Notes: generated by a model not told the origin, from the sequence alone. 64,000 nt of DNA from Tranquillimonas alkanivorans (GCF_900115595.1 NZ_FOXA01000002.1:287547-351546), one strand, 5' to 3'; shown: positions 39,411 through 47,669, numbered from the stretch's first letter. Made by a program: numbers and translations.

Positions 39411-39439
39411 TCCTTCCCCTCCATCGTGAGTGGACAGAA

Positions 39440-39471
39440 AACTCCCGGTCCCGGCCGGGAGTTTCTTTTTT
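39440..39471 (+). terminator. Strong rho-independent terminator
   Basis: AACTCCCGG-TCCCGG-CCGGGAGTT followed by TCTTTTTT. Nine-bp stem and a long U-run, 30 bp after the 53-aa gene. Confidence 0.92.
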
Positions 39472-39523
39472 GCGCCGCCGCGCGGGCTTCCCGGCCCCCG
39501 CGGAACAGGGTAGGAGGCGGCGC

Positions 39524-40717
39524 ATGAACACGCGCCCCACCGTCCGCCTTCGCCCCAAGATCGACCCGCGCCCGCTGCGCCACGGCGCGCCGTGGGTCTT
39601 CGCCGACCAGCTTGTCACCGACCGACGCACCAAGGCGCTCGCCCCCGGCACCGTGGCGGTGCTGGAGGATGCCGACCGGCAGCCGCTGGGGCTGGTCGCG
39701 GTCAACCCGAACTCGAAGATCATCGCGCGGATGCTCGACTGTGACACGGAGGCCGAGATCGGTCGTGCGTGGCTGGCCGGGCGGCTCGCGGCGGCGCTGG
39801 AGATGCGCGCGCGGCTCTACGAGGCGCCGTTCTATCGGCTGGTCCATGCCGAGGCAGACGGGCTGCCCGGCGTCGTGATCGACCGGTTTGGCGACGCCTG
39901 CGTGATCCAGCCGAACGCCGCCTGGGCCGAGATGCTGATCGAGCCGCTGGCCGAGGCGGTGGCCGAGGTGACGGGCTGCACCACGCTGATCAAGAACGGC
40001 ACCGGACGGGCGCGGGGGCTCGAGGGGCTGGAGGACGAGACCGTCGTTTTGCGCGGCGGCGTGAACGGGCCGGTGGGTGTGCCGATGAACGGGGCCGTCT
40101 ACATGGCCGACCTGACAGGCGGGCAGAAGACCGGCCTGTTCTTCGACCAGCGGCCGAACCATGCCTTCGTGGCACGGCTGTCGCGGGGCGCGCGGGTTCT
40201 GGACGTGTTCAGCCACGTGGGCGGCTTCGCACTGGCCGGGCTGGCCGGTGGAGCGGTTTCGGCGCTGGCGGTGGACGGCTCGGCGGCGGCGCTGGACCTG
40301 GCCGAGGCGGGGGCGCGGGCCTCCGGGAGCGAGGCGCGCTTCACCACGATGAAGGCCGATGCCTTCGACGCCTTAAGCCAACTGGGCGAGGCGGGGGAGC
40401 GCTTCGACGTGGTGGTCTGTGATCCGCCGGCTTTCGCGCCGGCCAAGCCCGCGCTGGACGCGGGGCTGCGTGCCTATGAGCGCGTGGCGCGGCTGGCGGC
40501 GCCGCTGGTGGCGTCGGGCGGGTACCTTACGCTTTGTTCATGCTCGCACGCCGCGGACCTTGCAAAGTTCCGCACCGCCTGCATCCGCGGAATCGGCCGG
40601 GGCGGGCGGCAGGCGCAGCTGATCCGGACGGGCTTTGCCGGGCCGGACCATCCGCAGCATCCGCATCTGGCCGAGAGCGGGTATCTGAAGGCGCTGACCT
40701 TCCGCCTGCTGTCGTGA
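39524..40717 (+). CDS. Class I SAM-dependent RlmI-like RNA methyltransferase
   Basis: 397 aa. An N-terminal PUA-like domain (VRLRPKIDPRPLRHGAPWVFADQL), a central domain, and a Rossmann methyltransferase with VLDVFSHVGGFALAGLAGGA (motif I), ALAVDGSAAALDLA, VVVCDPPAFAPAK (motif IV) and YLTLCSCSHAADLAKF with the catalytic cysteine region of m5C enzymes. The order matches RlmI (23S rRNA m5C1962), though the exact target base is inferred. TAGGAGG precedes ATG 39524. Its stop overlaps the PIN gene start by 4 bp (GTGA). Confidence 0.85.
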   Translation: MNTRPTVRLRPKIDPRPLRHGAPWVFADQLVTDRRTKALAPGTVAVLEDADRQPLGLVAVNPNSKIIARMLDCDTEAEIGRAWLAGRLAAALEMRARLYEAPFYRLVHAEADGLPGVVIDRFGDACVIQPNAAWAEMLIEPLAEAVAEVTGCTTLIKNGTGRARGLEGLEDETVVLRGGVNGPVGVPMNGAVYMADLTGGQKTGLFFDQRPNHAFVARLSRGARVLDVFSHVGGFALAGLAGGAVSALAVDGSAAALDLAEAGARASGSEARFTTMKADAFDALSQLGEAGERFDVVVCDPPAFAPAKPALDAGLRAYERVARLAAPLVASGGYLTLCSCSHAADLAKFRTACIRGIGRGGRQAQLIRTGFAGPDHPQHPHLAESGYLKALTFRLLS

Positions 40718-41256
40718 AGGTCCTCATCGACGCCAACGTGCTTTATCCCACCGTCCTGCGCGAGATCGTGCTGGGCGTGGCGCGGGCGGGCCTGTTCCGG
40801 CCGCTCTGGTCGCCCCGCATCCTCGAGGAATGGGCGCGCGCGGCGGTGAAGCTGGGGCCGGAGGGCGAGACGGTGGCGCGCGGCGAGATCGCGGCGCTGT
40901 CGGCGGCCTGGCCCGGCGCGGCGGTGCAGCCGCGAGAGAGGGACCTGTCGCGGCTGTGGCTGCCCGACCGGCACGACGTGCACGTGCTGGCCGCTGCCAT
41001 CGCGGGCTCGGCGGACGTGATCCTGACGATGAACGCGCGCGACTTTCCCCGGCACATCCTGGCCGAGGAGGGGCTGGAGCGGGCGGACCCGGACGGCTTC
41101 CTGATGGCGCTGTGGCTGGAGCATCCCGAGCAGGTGGAGGCGGCCGTCGCAGCCGTTCACGCCGAGGCGTGCCGACTGTCGGGTGAGCCGCTCGACCTGC
41201 GCAAGCTGCTCAAGCGGGCGCGCCTGCCTCGGCTGGGCAAGGCGCTGGCGGCCTGA
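40714..41256 (+). CDS. PIN-domain protein (resembles the RSP_2648 family)
   Basis: 180 aa. Starts at GTG inside the GTGA overlap with the methylase stop. PIN fold with acidic residues in place: KVLIDANVLYPTVLREIVL (Asp at position 5), LWSPRILEEWARA (Glu), LWLPDRHDVHVLAAAIAG (Asp pair) and LTMNARDFP. PIN domains are Mg-dependent RNases, often toxins, but no antitoxin gene lies next to it and coupling to an rRNA methylase suggests an RNA-processing role instead. I recall similar Rhodobacter proteins under the RSP_2648 name. Confidence 0.85.
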   Translation: MKVLIDANVLYPTVLREIVLGVARAGLFRPLWSPRILEEWARAAVKLGPEGETVARGEIAALSAAWPGAAVQPRERDLSRLWLPDRHDVHVLAAAIAGSADVILTMNARDFPRHILAEEGLERADPDGFLMALWLEHPEQVEAAVAAVHAEACRLSGEPLDLRKLLKRARLPRLGKALAA

Positions 41257-41311
41257 TCCAGCAGGTTTTCGACGAAAATTCGCCGGCGTGATCCTTCGAT
41301 GAAGAATCGCG

Positions 41312-41998
41312 TCAGGTGGCCAGCCATTTCGCTTCGAGCTTCTCGATCGCGGCGACGCGGTCGGCGGTCTTTGGGTGGCTCATCAGCCACGCCGGGACCG
41401 CGCCCGAGCGGCTTTGCGTCAGCGCCTCAAGCTTGCCGAAAAGCGATTTCTGCGCTGCCGTGCCGATCCCGGCCTTCGTAAGTAGCGCCGAGGCATAGGC
41501 GTCGGCCTCGTACTCGTCCGAGCGCGACAGCCGCGCGGCGAGCAGCGAGGTCAGGCCGCTCGCGATCCAGACGCCGATGCCCGGAATGATCCGGCCGAGG
41601 ACCATGGCCAACGCGGTGCGCAGAGCGTTCTGGCCCGAGAAATCGATCATGCGTCGGCGCGAATGGCCGAGCGCGACATGGCCGAGCTCGTGCGCGATAA
41701 CGCTGGCCATCTCCTCGGCGCTGACGTCGCCGTTGCGGTATTTCCGGTAGAATCCGCGCGTGATGAAGATGCGTCCGTCGGGTGCGGCGAGCCCGTTGAC
41801 GGGGTCGATCTCGTAGATGTGAACCTTGATCCGGGCGAGGTCCAGCGCCTTGGCCATCCGATCGCACAACTCGCGCAGGCGCGGATCGGCGAGCTCGGTC
41901 GAGCGCGCATCGAGTTCCCTCTTCGTGCGCCAGACCGAGAAGCGGTACATGGCGAGCGCGTAGAGGATGGCGAGCAGGATCGGCAGAACCTTCAGCAT
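41312..41998 (-). CDS. M48 family metallopeptidase
   Basis: 228 aa. N-terminal hydrophobic helix (MLKVLPILLAILYALAMYRF) and a peptidase domain: ICEIDPVNGLAAPDGRIFIT-like segment, VIAHELGHVALGHSRRR with the HExxH zinc site, and SDEYEADAYASALLTKAG with the third ligand Glu. MSHPKTADRVAAIEKLEAKW closes it as in HtpX/LoiP-like enzymes. Short for HtpX (no four-helix pattern), nearer to small membrane-anchored M48 proteases. Convergent with the PIN gene over a gap holding TTTTCGACGAAAA, a short palindrome. Confidence 0.88.
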   Translation of the reverse strand: MLKVLPILLAILYALAMYRFSVWRTKRELDARSTELADPRLRELCDRMAKALDLARIKVHIYEIDPVNGLAAPDGRIFITRGFYRKYRNGDVSAEEMASVIAHELGHVALGHSRRRMIDFSGQNALRTALAMVLGRIIPGIGVWIASGLTSLLAARLSRSDEYEADAYASALLTKAGIGTAAQKSLFGKLEALTQSRSGAVPAWLMSHPKTADRVAAIEKLEAKWLAT

Positions 41999-42085
41999 AC
42001 CCCGAATATGGGGCGCAGGCCGGCGTTTGGGAACCGCATCCGCGTCGCCCGCGTCCCTTTTCCGACCCCTGTCCGGAGAACCGAG

Positions 42086-42595
42086 ATGAACAGTTCCGTC
42101 GGCGCGATGATCCTGCCGTTCCTCGACACGCTGGTGGTGGTGCCGGCCACCATCTTGCTGGTGCGGCTTCTGGGGCTGCGCAGCTTCTCGAAGATGTCGG
42201 CCGTCGACTTCGTGGTCACGGTCGCCATCGGCTCGACCATCGCCAGCACGGTGCTCTTGCCCGACACGCCGTTCTGGACCGGCGTCGCCGCGCTGGTGGC
42301 GCTGTTCCTGATCCAAGGGCTTTCGGTCACGCTCAGGACGTTTCTGGCGCCGGCGAAGAATGCCATCGACAACGCCCCCATCCTGGTTATGGAGCATGGC
42401 GAGATCCGCGAAGATGCGCTGCGGGCCGCGCGGCTGACGCGCGGGGATGTGTATTCGAAGCTGCGCGCGCAGAACGTGAAGACGCTGTCCGAGGTGCGTG
42501 CGGTGGTGTTCGAGACGACCGGTGACATCAGCGTAATGACCGGAAGCGGTCCGGTGGAAGACGTGCTGCTGGAGGGTGTGCGCCGACACCCGTGA
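42086..42595 (+). CDS. DUF421 (YetF-like) membrane protein
   Basis: 169 aa. Three hydrophobic helices at the N-terminus (MILPFLDTLVVVPATILLVRLLG; VDFVVTVAIGSTIASTVLL; WTGVAALVALFLIQGLSVT) and a small cytoplasmic YetF domain (NAPILVMEHGEIREDALRAARLTRGDVYSKLRAQNV; VRAVVFETTGDISVM). The motif GLRSFSKMSAVDF is the DUF421 loop. CCGGAG precedes the ATG. Role unknown. Divergent from the M48 gene by 87 bp. Confidence 0.88.
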   Translation: MNSSVGAMILPFLDTLVVVPATILLVRLLGLRSFSKMSAVDFVVTVAIGSTIASTVLLPDTPFWTGVAALVALFLIQGLSVTLRTFLAPAKNAIDNAPILVMEHGEIREDALRAARLTRGDVYSKLRAQNVKTLSEVRAVVFETTGDISVMTGSGPVEDVLLEGVRRHP

Positions 42596-42669
42596 CCGCG
42601 CGGCGCGTGAGAATCTTCTTGAGGCCGTTCCGTGGCTTAACGCCTTCTCAAGGCCTGCGTGACAGTGTG

Positions 42670-42689
42670 TTGCAAATCTTGCTTTGCAA
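42670..42689. promoter_or_regulatory. Inverted repeat upstream of a 57-aa gene
   Basis: TTGCAAA-TCTTGC-TTTGCAA, perfect 7-bp arms, in an AT-richer island about 90 bp before the ATG at 42778. Candidate operator. Confidence 0.4.
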
Positions 42690-42777
42690 AAATGTCGCAT
42701 TCGCGTGAAGCCGACCCAAAAAAGTGCAACCAACCGGGGCCACTGACGTTTGACCCGGCGAGCAGAGGTGAGCGACG

Positions 42778-42951
42778 ATGTACGAAGAACTTGATGACGG
42801 CGAACTGATCCGCGAGGCAATGCGGCGCGCCTTCAACGGCGCCGGTGCCGAGCAACCCGCGACCGACAAGAAGGCGCCGGACCAGTTCGACGTACTTCTC
42901 GAACGGCTGGCCCAGAGTGACCGGCAGGAGGACCGGCGCGGCGCCGCTTAG
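42778..42951 (+). CDS. Short acidic hypothetical protein (57 aa)
   Basis: Too short for most gene finders. MYEELDDGELIREAMRRAFN starts it, and FDVLLERLAQSDRQEDRRG closes it. GAGGTGAG is well placed before the ATG, codon use is strongly GC-biased in third positions, and the protein is highly charged and helical. Its stop codon overlaps the stop of the convergent VWA gene. Family unknown; the coding pattern makes me fairly sure that it is translated. Confidence 0.65.
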   Translation: MYEELDDGELIREAMRRAFNGAGAEQPATDKKAPDQFDVLLERLAQSDRQEDRRGAA

Positions 42952-44135
42952 CGTCCGAGCAGGCGCATCCCCCGCTCGATCCCGTCGAGCGTCATGGGCA
43001 CCATGCGATCCTCACCCAGTATCTGGCGGATCATTTCGATCGACTGGGTATAGGGCCAGTACTTTTCGGGCACCGGGTTGATCCACAGGCAGGACGGCCA
43101 GTGTTCCAGCGCACGGCCTAGCCAGACCTGACCCGCCTCTTCGTTCCAGTGCTCGTTCGCGCCTCCTGGCATCGCCACCTCGTAAGGTGACATCGAGGCG
43201 TCGCCGACGAAGATGCACTTGTAGTCCGGACCGAAGGTGCGCAGCACCTCCCATGTCGGGGTCTGCGCGTCCCAGCGGCGGCGGTTGTCGCGCCAGACGC
43301 CCTCGTACAGGCAATTGTGGAAATAGAAGTGTTCGAGGTGCTTGAACTCGGCCCGCGCGGCCGAGAACAGCTCCTCCACCACCTTCACGTGCGGATCCAT
43401 GCTGCCGCCCACGTCGAGAAACAGCAGCACCTTCACGGCATTGCGCCGCTCGGGGCGGGTCTTGACGTCGAGATAGCCATGCTCGGCCGTGGCGCGGATC
43501 GTCCCGCCTAGGTCCAGTTCTTCGCGCGCGCCGTCGCGCGCCCAGCTCCGCAACCGTTTCAGCGCGACCTTGATGTTGCGCGTGCCGATTTCGACCGTGT
43601 CGTCGAAGTCGCGGAACTCGCGCTTGTCCCAAACCTTCACGGCGCGGCGGTGGCGGCTTTCGTCCTGCCCGATGCGCACGCCCTCGGGATTGTAGCCGTA
43701 GGCGCCGAAGGGCGATGTGCCGGCGGTGCCGATCCACTTGTTCCCGCCTTGGTGGCGGCCCTTCTGTTCCTCAAGCCGCTCGCGCAGCGTCTCCATCAGA
43801 TTGTCAAAGCCGCCGAGCGCCTCGATCTCGGCCTTTTCGGCGGCGCTCAGGTGCTTCTCTGCCATCTTCTCGAGCCAGTCGCGCGGAAGGTCCACCGCGT
43901 CCAGCACCTGGTCGAGCGTGATCGCCTCGAGCCCTTTGAAGCTTTGCGCGAAGGCCCGGTCGAAGCGGTCGATGTTGCGCTCGTCCTTCACCATCGCGGC
44001 GCGGGCGAGGTAGTAGAACCCCTCGACGTCATAGGTCACGAGCCCCGCGCGCACGCCTTCGAGGAAGGTCAGGTACTCGCGCAGGCTGACCGGCACGCCG
44101 GCCGACCGCAGATTATCGAAGAAGCGCAGGAACAC
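42948..44135 (-). CDS. VWA-domain protein (CoxE-like), likely partner of the MoxR ATPase
   Basis: 395 aa. An N-terminal helical region (MFLRFFDNLRSAGVPVSLREYLTFLEG; VKDERNIDRFDRAFAQSFKG), a Gly-rich linker with WIGTAGTSPFGAYGYNPEG, and a von Willebrand A domain with metal site LLFLDVGGSMDPHVKVVEE (DxGxS variant) and CIFVGDASMSPYEV. Proteins of this type work with MoxR AAA+ ATPases as metal-dependent chaperones, for instance inserting cofactors. A moxR gene lies on the same strand 2.1 kb upstream (46226-47065). Confidence 0.88.
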   Translation of the reverse strand: MFLRFFDNLRSAGVPVSLREYLTFLEGVRAGLVTYDVEGFYYLARAAMVKDERNIDRFDRAFAQSFKGLEAITLDQVLDAVDLPRDWLEKMAEKHLSAAEKAEIEALGGFDNLMETLRERLEEQKGRHQGGNKWIGTAGTSPFGAYGYNPEGVRIGQDESRHRRAVKVWDKREFRDFDDTVEIGTRNIKVALKRLRSWARDGAREELDLGGTIRATAEHGYLDVKTRPERRNAVKVLLFLDVGGSMDPHVKVVEELFSAARAEFKHLEHFYFHNCLYEGVWRDNRRRWDAQTPTWEVLRTFGPDYKCIFVGDASMSPYEVAMPGGANEHWNEEAGQVWLGRALEHWPSCLWINPVPEKYWPYTQSIEMIRQILGEDRMVPMTLDGIERGMRLLGR

Positions 44136-44138
44136 CGG

Positions 44139-44306
44139 TCAGGACACCGCGCGGGTGATGAAGATGGTGACGAACAGGCCGATCAGCGCGCCGAGGATCG
44201 CCATGCCGCCGCCGTACTGCGCCATGTCGAGAGGTTTGCCGCCGCGGCGGCGGGCGAGAAGGGCGCCCCAGACGGCGCCGATGGCGGCGAAGAGGAGTAC
44301 GATCAA
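44139..44306 (-). CDS. Small two-helix membrane protein
   Basis: 55 aa from a TTG start at 44306, preceded by CAGGAG 8 nt upstream. Its start overlaps the stop of the DUF2927 gene by 4 bp (TTGA), which argues for coupled translation. Sequence: IVLLFAAIGAVWGALLA, a basic loop RRRGGKPLDMAQYGG, and GMAILGALIGLFVTIFITRAV; the loop/helix pattern is that of a hairpin in the inner membrane with the basic loop inside. Only 3 bp separate it from the VWA gene start, so it is in the same operon. No family name. Confidence 0.7.
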   Translation of the reverse strand: MIVLLFAAIGAVWGALLARRRGGKPLDMAQYGGGMAILGALIGLFVTIFITRAVS

Positions 44307-45679
44307 GAGGGTCTCCTGCGGTTGCGGGGATTGAGTGCGGTGATTTCGCCGATGCGCGCGCGCACCTCGGCATCCGGGCCGAAGCCGTAACGCGCCCAAC
44401 CGAGCGCCTCGCGCCTCAGAGCGCGCGCCTCGGCGGTGCGGCCGATGAGCTCGAGCGCCTCGACCTTGATCATCAGGAGCGAGGCGAGCAGCGCGGCATT
44501 CTCGGCCCGCGCCACGGCATCGGTGTTGGCGTCGACGATGTCGATGGCGGCGGTGGCCTGCCCGGAGGACAGGGCGAACGCGGCAAGCTGCATGGCGACG
44601 TGAGCCTCGTGCACCTCGGTCTGCGGCGTCCGGGCATAGAGGCCGCCGGCCTGGAGGAAGGCGGCGAGCGCTGTTTCGGGCTCGGCTCCCAGCGACAGGC
44701 GCCCCAGCGCGAACAGGCTGAAGGCGAGCCGGTTGTCGCGCCAGCCGCGGTCGCGGGCGATCTCGACGGCCTCGCGCGCGGCGGCGCGGCGGCGCGGCTC
44801 GGACGTGGAGGGGCCGAGCGCGGTTTCGATCGCGTCGATCCAGGCGCGGGGGGTGGGGCCACGCGCCTCGCGCCCGCCGGAGCGGCCGTTCGGGTTCAGT
44901 CGGGTCAGCACACCGGGCAGCGCCCGCGCCACCTGCGCCCGGCTCATCCCGGAGTGCAGCTCGGGCGCGTAGGTGGCGCGAAGGATCAGCATGTCGAAGC
45001 CGGTCAGCACGGTGTGGAAGTTGTCGTCGTTGAACACGCTGTCGGTCAGCCGGTACAGGTCGTTGAGCGGGCCGAGCGCCTGCGCGACCTCTTCGTGCAG
45101 GCAGTCGCGCACCTCTTGCGGGCTGACGTCGGCGGGGATGAAGACCGCCATGCGGTCGCGCGCGCGCAGCGTGGTCCAGTCGACCCGCGCGCCGCGCCGT
45201 TCGCGCCGGAACTCGTCCCAGCTTTGCAGGCGGGGCACCACGAAGCAGGCGGCCTGCGGCACCGCGCGCTGAAGCTCGGCCCGCGGCACGGCCTCGACCG
45301 TAATCGAGGCGCGGCGGCCGGCGTCGACCCGCCGGATGTCGAGCCCCGCTTCGCGCCGCAGCCGGGTGATCAGCCGGTCGAGGTCGGGCGACAGGCTGGG
45401 CGGCAAGTCGCCGGTGGCACGCACCGTGATCGGCCCCTCGAAGCGGGTGAAGACGGGCAGGGCACGCCCGCTTTCAAGCTGGAACGTCAGGTCGAGGAAG
45501 TCCTCGGCGATGGCGGCGTTCGAGCGGGCAGGCGCGGTGGCGCGCGCGGCCGGGAACACCCTCATCGGCGGCAGGTCGCCGGTATACATCGCCCGCCGCT
45601 CGGCCACCTCGGGCGCGCCGGCCGGGGCGCAGGCGGCGAGGAGGGCTGCGCACAGGAAGGCGGCGGAGCGAAGGGTCAT
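44303..45679 (-). CDS. DUF2927 lipoprotein
   Basis: 458 aa. Lipoprotein-type signal: LRSAAFLCAALLAACAPAG with lipobox LAAC. The DUF2927 domain shows EDFLDLTFQLESGRALPVFTR-like start, RFEGPITVRATGDLP, ACFVVPRLQSWDEFR, FIPADVSPQEVRDCLHEEVAQALGPLNDLYRL and SVFNDDNFHTVLT. After it comes an Ala-rich helical tail, perhaps TPR-like. Function unknown. The start overlaps the GNAT stop (ATGA), and the stop overlaps the next small gene. Confidence 0.87.
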   Translation of the reverse strand: MTLRSAAFLCAALLAACAPAGAPEVAERRAMYTGDLPPMRVFPAARATAPARSNAAIAEDFLDLTFQLESGRALPVFTRFEGPITVRATGDLPPSLSPDLDRLITRLRREAGLDIRRVDAGRRASITVEAVPRAELQRAVPQAACFVVPRLQSWDEFRRERRGARVDWTTLRARDRMAVFIPADVSPQEVRDCLHEEVAQALGPLNDLYRLTDSVFNDDNFHTVLTGFDMLILRATYAPELHSGMSRAQVARALPGVLTRLNPNGRSGGREARGPTPRAWIDAIETALGPSTSEPRRRAAAREAVEIARDRGWRDNRLAFSLFALGRLSLGAEPETALAAFLQAGGLYARTPQTEVHEAHVAMQLAAFALSSGQATAAIDIVDANTDAVARAENAALLASLLMIKVEALELIGRTAEARALRREALGWARYGFGPDAEVRARIGEITALNPRNRRRPS

Positions 45680-46119
45680 GGGCGCTCGTACTTGATGAAC
45701 GGGGTGAGGCGGCCGACGCGATCATACAGCCGACGCGCCGGTTCGTTGAAGTCCTGCGTGAGCCAATAGACGCCTGGCGCCCCGGCGGCATCGGCGGCGG
45801 CGTAGACGCCCTCGATCAGTGCGCGGCCCACGCCTTGGCCGCGCACCTGCGGGTCGGCGTAGAGATCCTGAAGGTAGCACACGCTTTCGGCCTTCCATCC
45901 GTGGCGGTGGAAAAGGTAGTGCGCGAGCCCGACGGGCCGGCCGTCCTGCTCGGCGATCAGGCCGTGGTAGTCGTTCGTGTCGTTGGCGAGAAGCCGCGCG
46001 AGGTAGCTGTCGAAGTGGCTCTCGGGCAGTTTCGTTTCGTAGAACGCGAGGTAGCCGCGCCAGAGGCGGCGCCAGTCCGCTCCGTCCTGCGGGCCGAGGG
46101 GACGAATGCGCAGCGTCAT
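45676..46119 (-). CDS. GNAT family N-acetyltransferase
   Basis: 147 aa. Acetyl-CoA-binding signature VCYLQDLYADPQVRGQGVGRALIEGVYAAA (motif A with RGQGVGRA), ending in VYWLTQDFNEPARRLYDRVG (motif B). Substrate unknown. Overlaps the DUF2927 gene by 4 bp, so it belongs to the moxR-to-VWA run. Start ATG 46119. Confidence 0.9.
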   Translation of the reverse strand: MTLRIRPLGPQDGADWRRLWRGYLAFYETKLPESHFDSYLARLLANDTNDYHGLIAEQDGRPVGLAHYLFHRHGWKAESVCYLQDLYADPQVRGQGVGRALIEGVYAAADAAGAPGVYWLTQDFNEPARRLYDRVGRLTPFIKYERP

Positions 46120-46161
46120 GCCACGGACCCTGATGCGCGCCTGCGGCGCACGCCTTTTGTG

Positions 46162-46220
46162 GCGCCGGGCGCGGCCCGGCGCGGTGCCTCCGGCGGGGAT
46201 ATTTCGAGACCGAAGATGGG
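46162..46220. repeat. Dispersed intergenic repeat, copy C
   Basis: A 9-bp stem GCGCCGGGC-GCG-GCCCGGCGC (46162-46182) followed by GCCTCCGGCGGGGATATTTC and GAGACCGAAGATGGG (46186-46220). Aligns with the tails of copy A (30790-30846) and copy B (37165-37193), with strongest conservation in GCCTyCGGCG and GAAGATG. Sits between the GNAT and moxR genes. Confidence 0.65.
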
Positions 46221-46225
46221 ACCGC

Positions 46226-47065
46226 TCACCGGCGGGCCCGCGCCATGAAGGCGAGGCGTTCGAAAAGGTGGACGTCCTGTTCGTTCTTCAGAAGCGCGCC
46301 GTGCAGCTTCGGCAGGGCGCTCGCGCCGTCCCCGCGCAGGTCGGCGGCGTCCATGTCCTCGGCCAGCAGGAGCTTGAGCCAGTCGAGCACTTCCGAGGTC
46401 GAGGGTTTTTTCTTGAGCCCCGGCGCCTCGCGCAGGTCGTAGAACTGGGTCAGCGCGGTGGTCAGAAGCGATTCCCTGATGCCGGGGTGGTGCACCTCGA
46501 CGATGCGCTTCATCGTCTCCATGTCGGGGAAGCGGATGTAGTGGAAGAAGCAGCGGCGCAGGAAGGCGTCGGGCAGTTCCTTCTCGTTGTTCGACGTGAT
46601 GATCACGATGGGGCGGTGCCGGGCGCGGATGGTCTCGCCCGTCTCGTAGACGTGGAACTCCATCCGGTCGAGTTCCTGAAGCAGGTCGTTGGGAAACTCG
46701 ATATCGGCCTTGTCGACCTCGTCGATCAGCAGCACGACCTTCTCGTCTGCCTCGAACGCCTGCCACAGCTTGCCCTTGCGGATGTAGTTGGCGACGTCGT
46801 GGACCCGTTCGTCGCCCAGCTGGCTGTCGCGCAGCCGGCTGACGGCGTCGTATTCGTAAAGCCCCTGCTGGGCGCGGGTCGTGCTTTTCACGTGCCATTC
46901 GATCATCGGCAGGTCGAGTGCCGCGGCGACCTGTCGCGCGAGTTCCGTCTTTCCCGTGCCGGGTTCCCCCTTGACAAGCAAGGGCCGCTCGAGCGTCACG
47001 GCGGCGTTCACCGCAACAGTCAGATCCTCGGTCGCGACGTAAGCGTCGGTGCCGGTGAATTTCAT
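46226..47065 (-). CDS. MoxR family AAA+ ATPase
   Basis: 279 aa. Walker A VKGEPGTGKTELARQV (residues about 31-46), Walker B VVLLIDEVDKADIEFPNDLL, sensor 1 in IVIITSNNEKELPDAFLRRC and the arginine finger after it (FFHYIRFPD). EWHVKSTTRAQQGLYEYDAV is the usual MoxR insert. The ATPase half of MoxR/VWA chaperone pairs; the VWA gene is the last of this same-strand run (42948-44135). Divergent from dksA across 181 bp. Confidence 0.93.
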   Translation of the reverse strand: MKFTGTDAYVATEDLTVAVNAAVTLERPLLVKGEPGTGKTELARQVAAALDLPMIEWHVKSTTRAQQGLYEYDAVSRLRDSQLGDERVHDVANYIRKGKLWQAFEADEKVVLLIDEVDKADIEFPNDLLQELDRMEFHVYETGETIRARHRPIVIITSNNEKELPDAFLRRCFFHYIRFPDMETMKRIVEVHHPGIRESLLTTALTQFYDLREAPGLKKKPSTSEVLDWLKLLLAEDMDAADLRGDGASALPKLHGALLKNEQDVHLFERLAFMARARR

Positions 47066-47246
47066 AATGATGTCAAGCCTCTGTCCGGTCCCGTTGAAGC
47101 CGGGACACGCCTGCGGTCAAAGGCCATCAAACCCGCCCAAATGTATAGTGACAACCCCTTTTACGTGGAGTATTTGGTGCCCGAGGGAGACGCGTATGGA
47201 TGATCGCACGTCCGAAGTCCTTACCGGACGCGAGAGGGGGACCAAG

Positions 47247-47669
47247 ATGAAAGCCGAAGTATTCCTGCCCGAGGACTATCGTCCGGCCGAAGACGAACCT
47301 TTCATGAACGAACGCCAGCTCGAGTATTTCCGGCGCAAGCTGCTTGCCTGGAAGAACGACCTGCTGGACGACAGCCGATCGACTATCGAGGGGCTGCAGG
47401 ACGGAACCCGCAACATACCCGACGTGGCCGACCGCGCCAGCGAGGAGACCGACCGCGCGCTGGAGCTGCGCACCCGCGACCGCCAGCGCAAGCTGGTCGC
47501 CAAGATCGACTCGGCGCTGCGCCGCATCGACGAGGGCGAGTACGGGTATTGCGAAGCGACGGGCGAGCCGATTTCGCTCAAACGGCTGGACGCGCGGCCG
47601 ATCGCGACCCTGAGCCTCGAGGCGCAGGAGAAGCACGAGCGGCGCGAGAAGGTGCACCGGGACGACTGA
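47247..47669 (+). CDS. dksA: RNA polymerase-binding transcription factor DksA (cysteine-poor)
   Basis: 140 aa. Acts with ppGpp in the RNA polymerase secondary channel. The coiled-coil region carries ADRASEETDRALELRTRDRQ with the tip aspartates, and the globular region GYCEATGEPISLKRLDARPI. Only one of the usual four zinc cysteines remains (C in YCEAT); Rhodobacter DksA is known to work with a single cysteine, so this is not a defect. ATG 47247 follows GAGGGGG; an ATG at 47196 with its own SD is a real alternative that adds 17 residues. Ends in a strong terminator. Confidence 0.92.
   Translation: MKAEVFLPEDYRPAEDEPFMNERQLEYFRRKLLAWKNDLLDDSRSTIEGLQDGTRNIPDVADRASEETDRALELRTRDRQRKLVAKIDSALRRIDEGEYGYCEATGEPISLKRLDARPIATLSLEAQEKHERREKVHRDD

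Noticed and set aside
40714..41256. Toxin-antitoxin module
   Set aside because: The PIN gene has no small antitoxin partner; it overlaps an RNA methylase gene instead.
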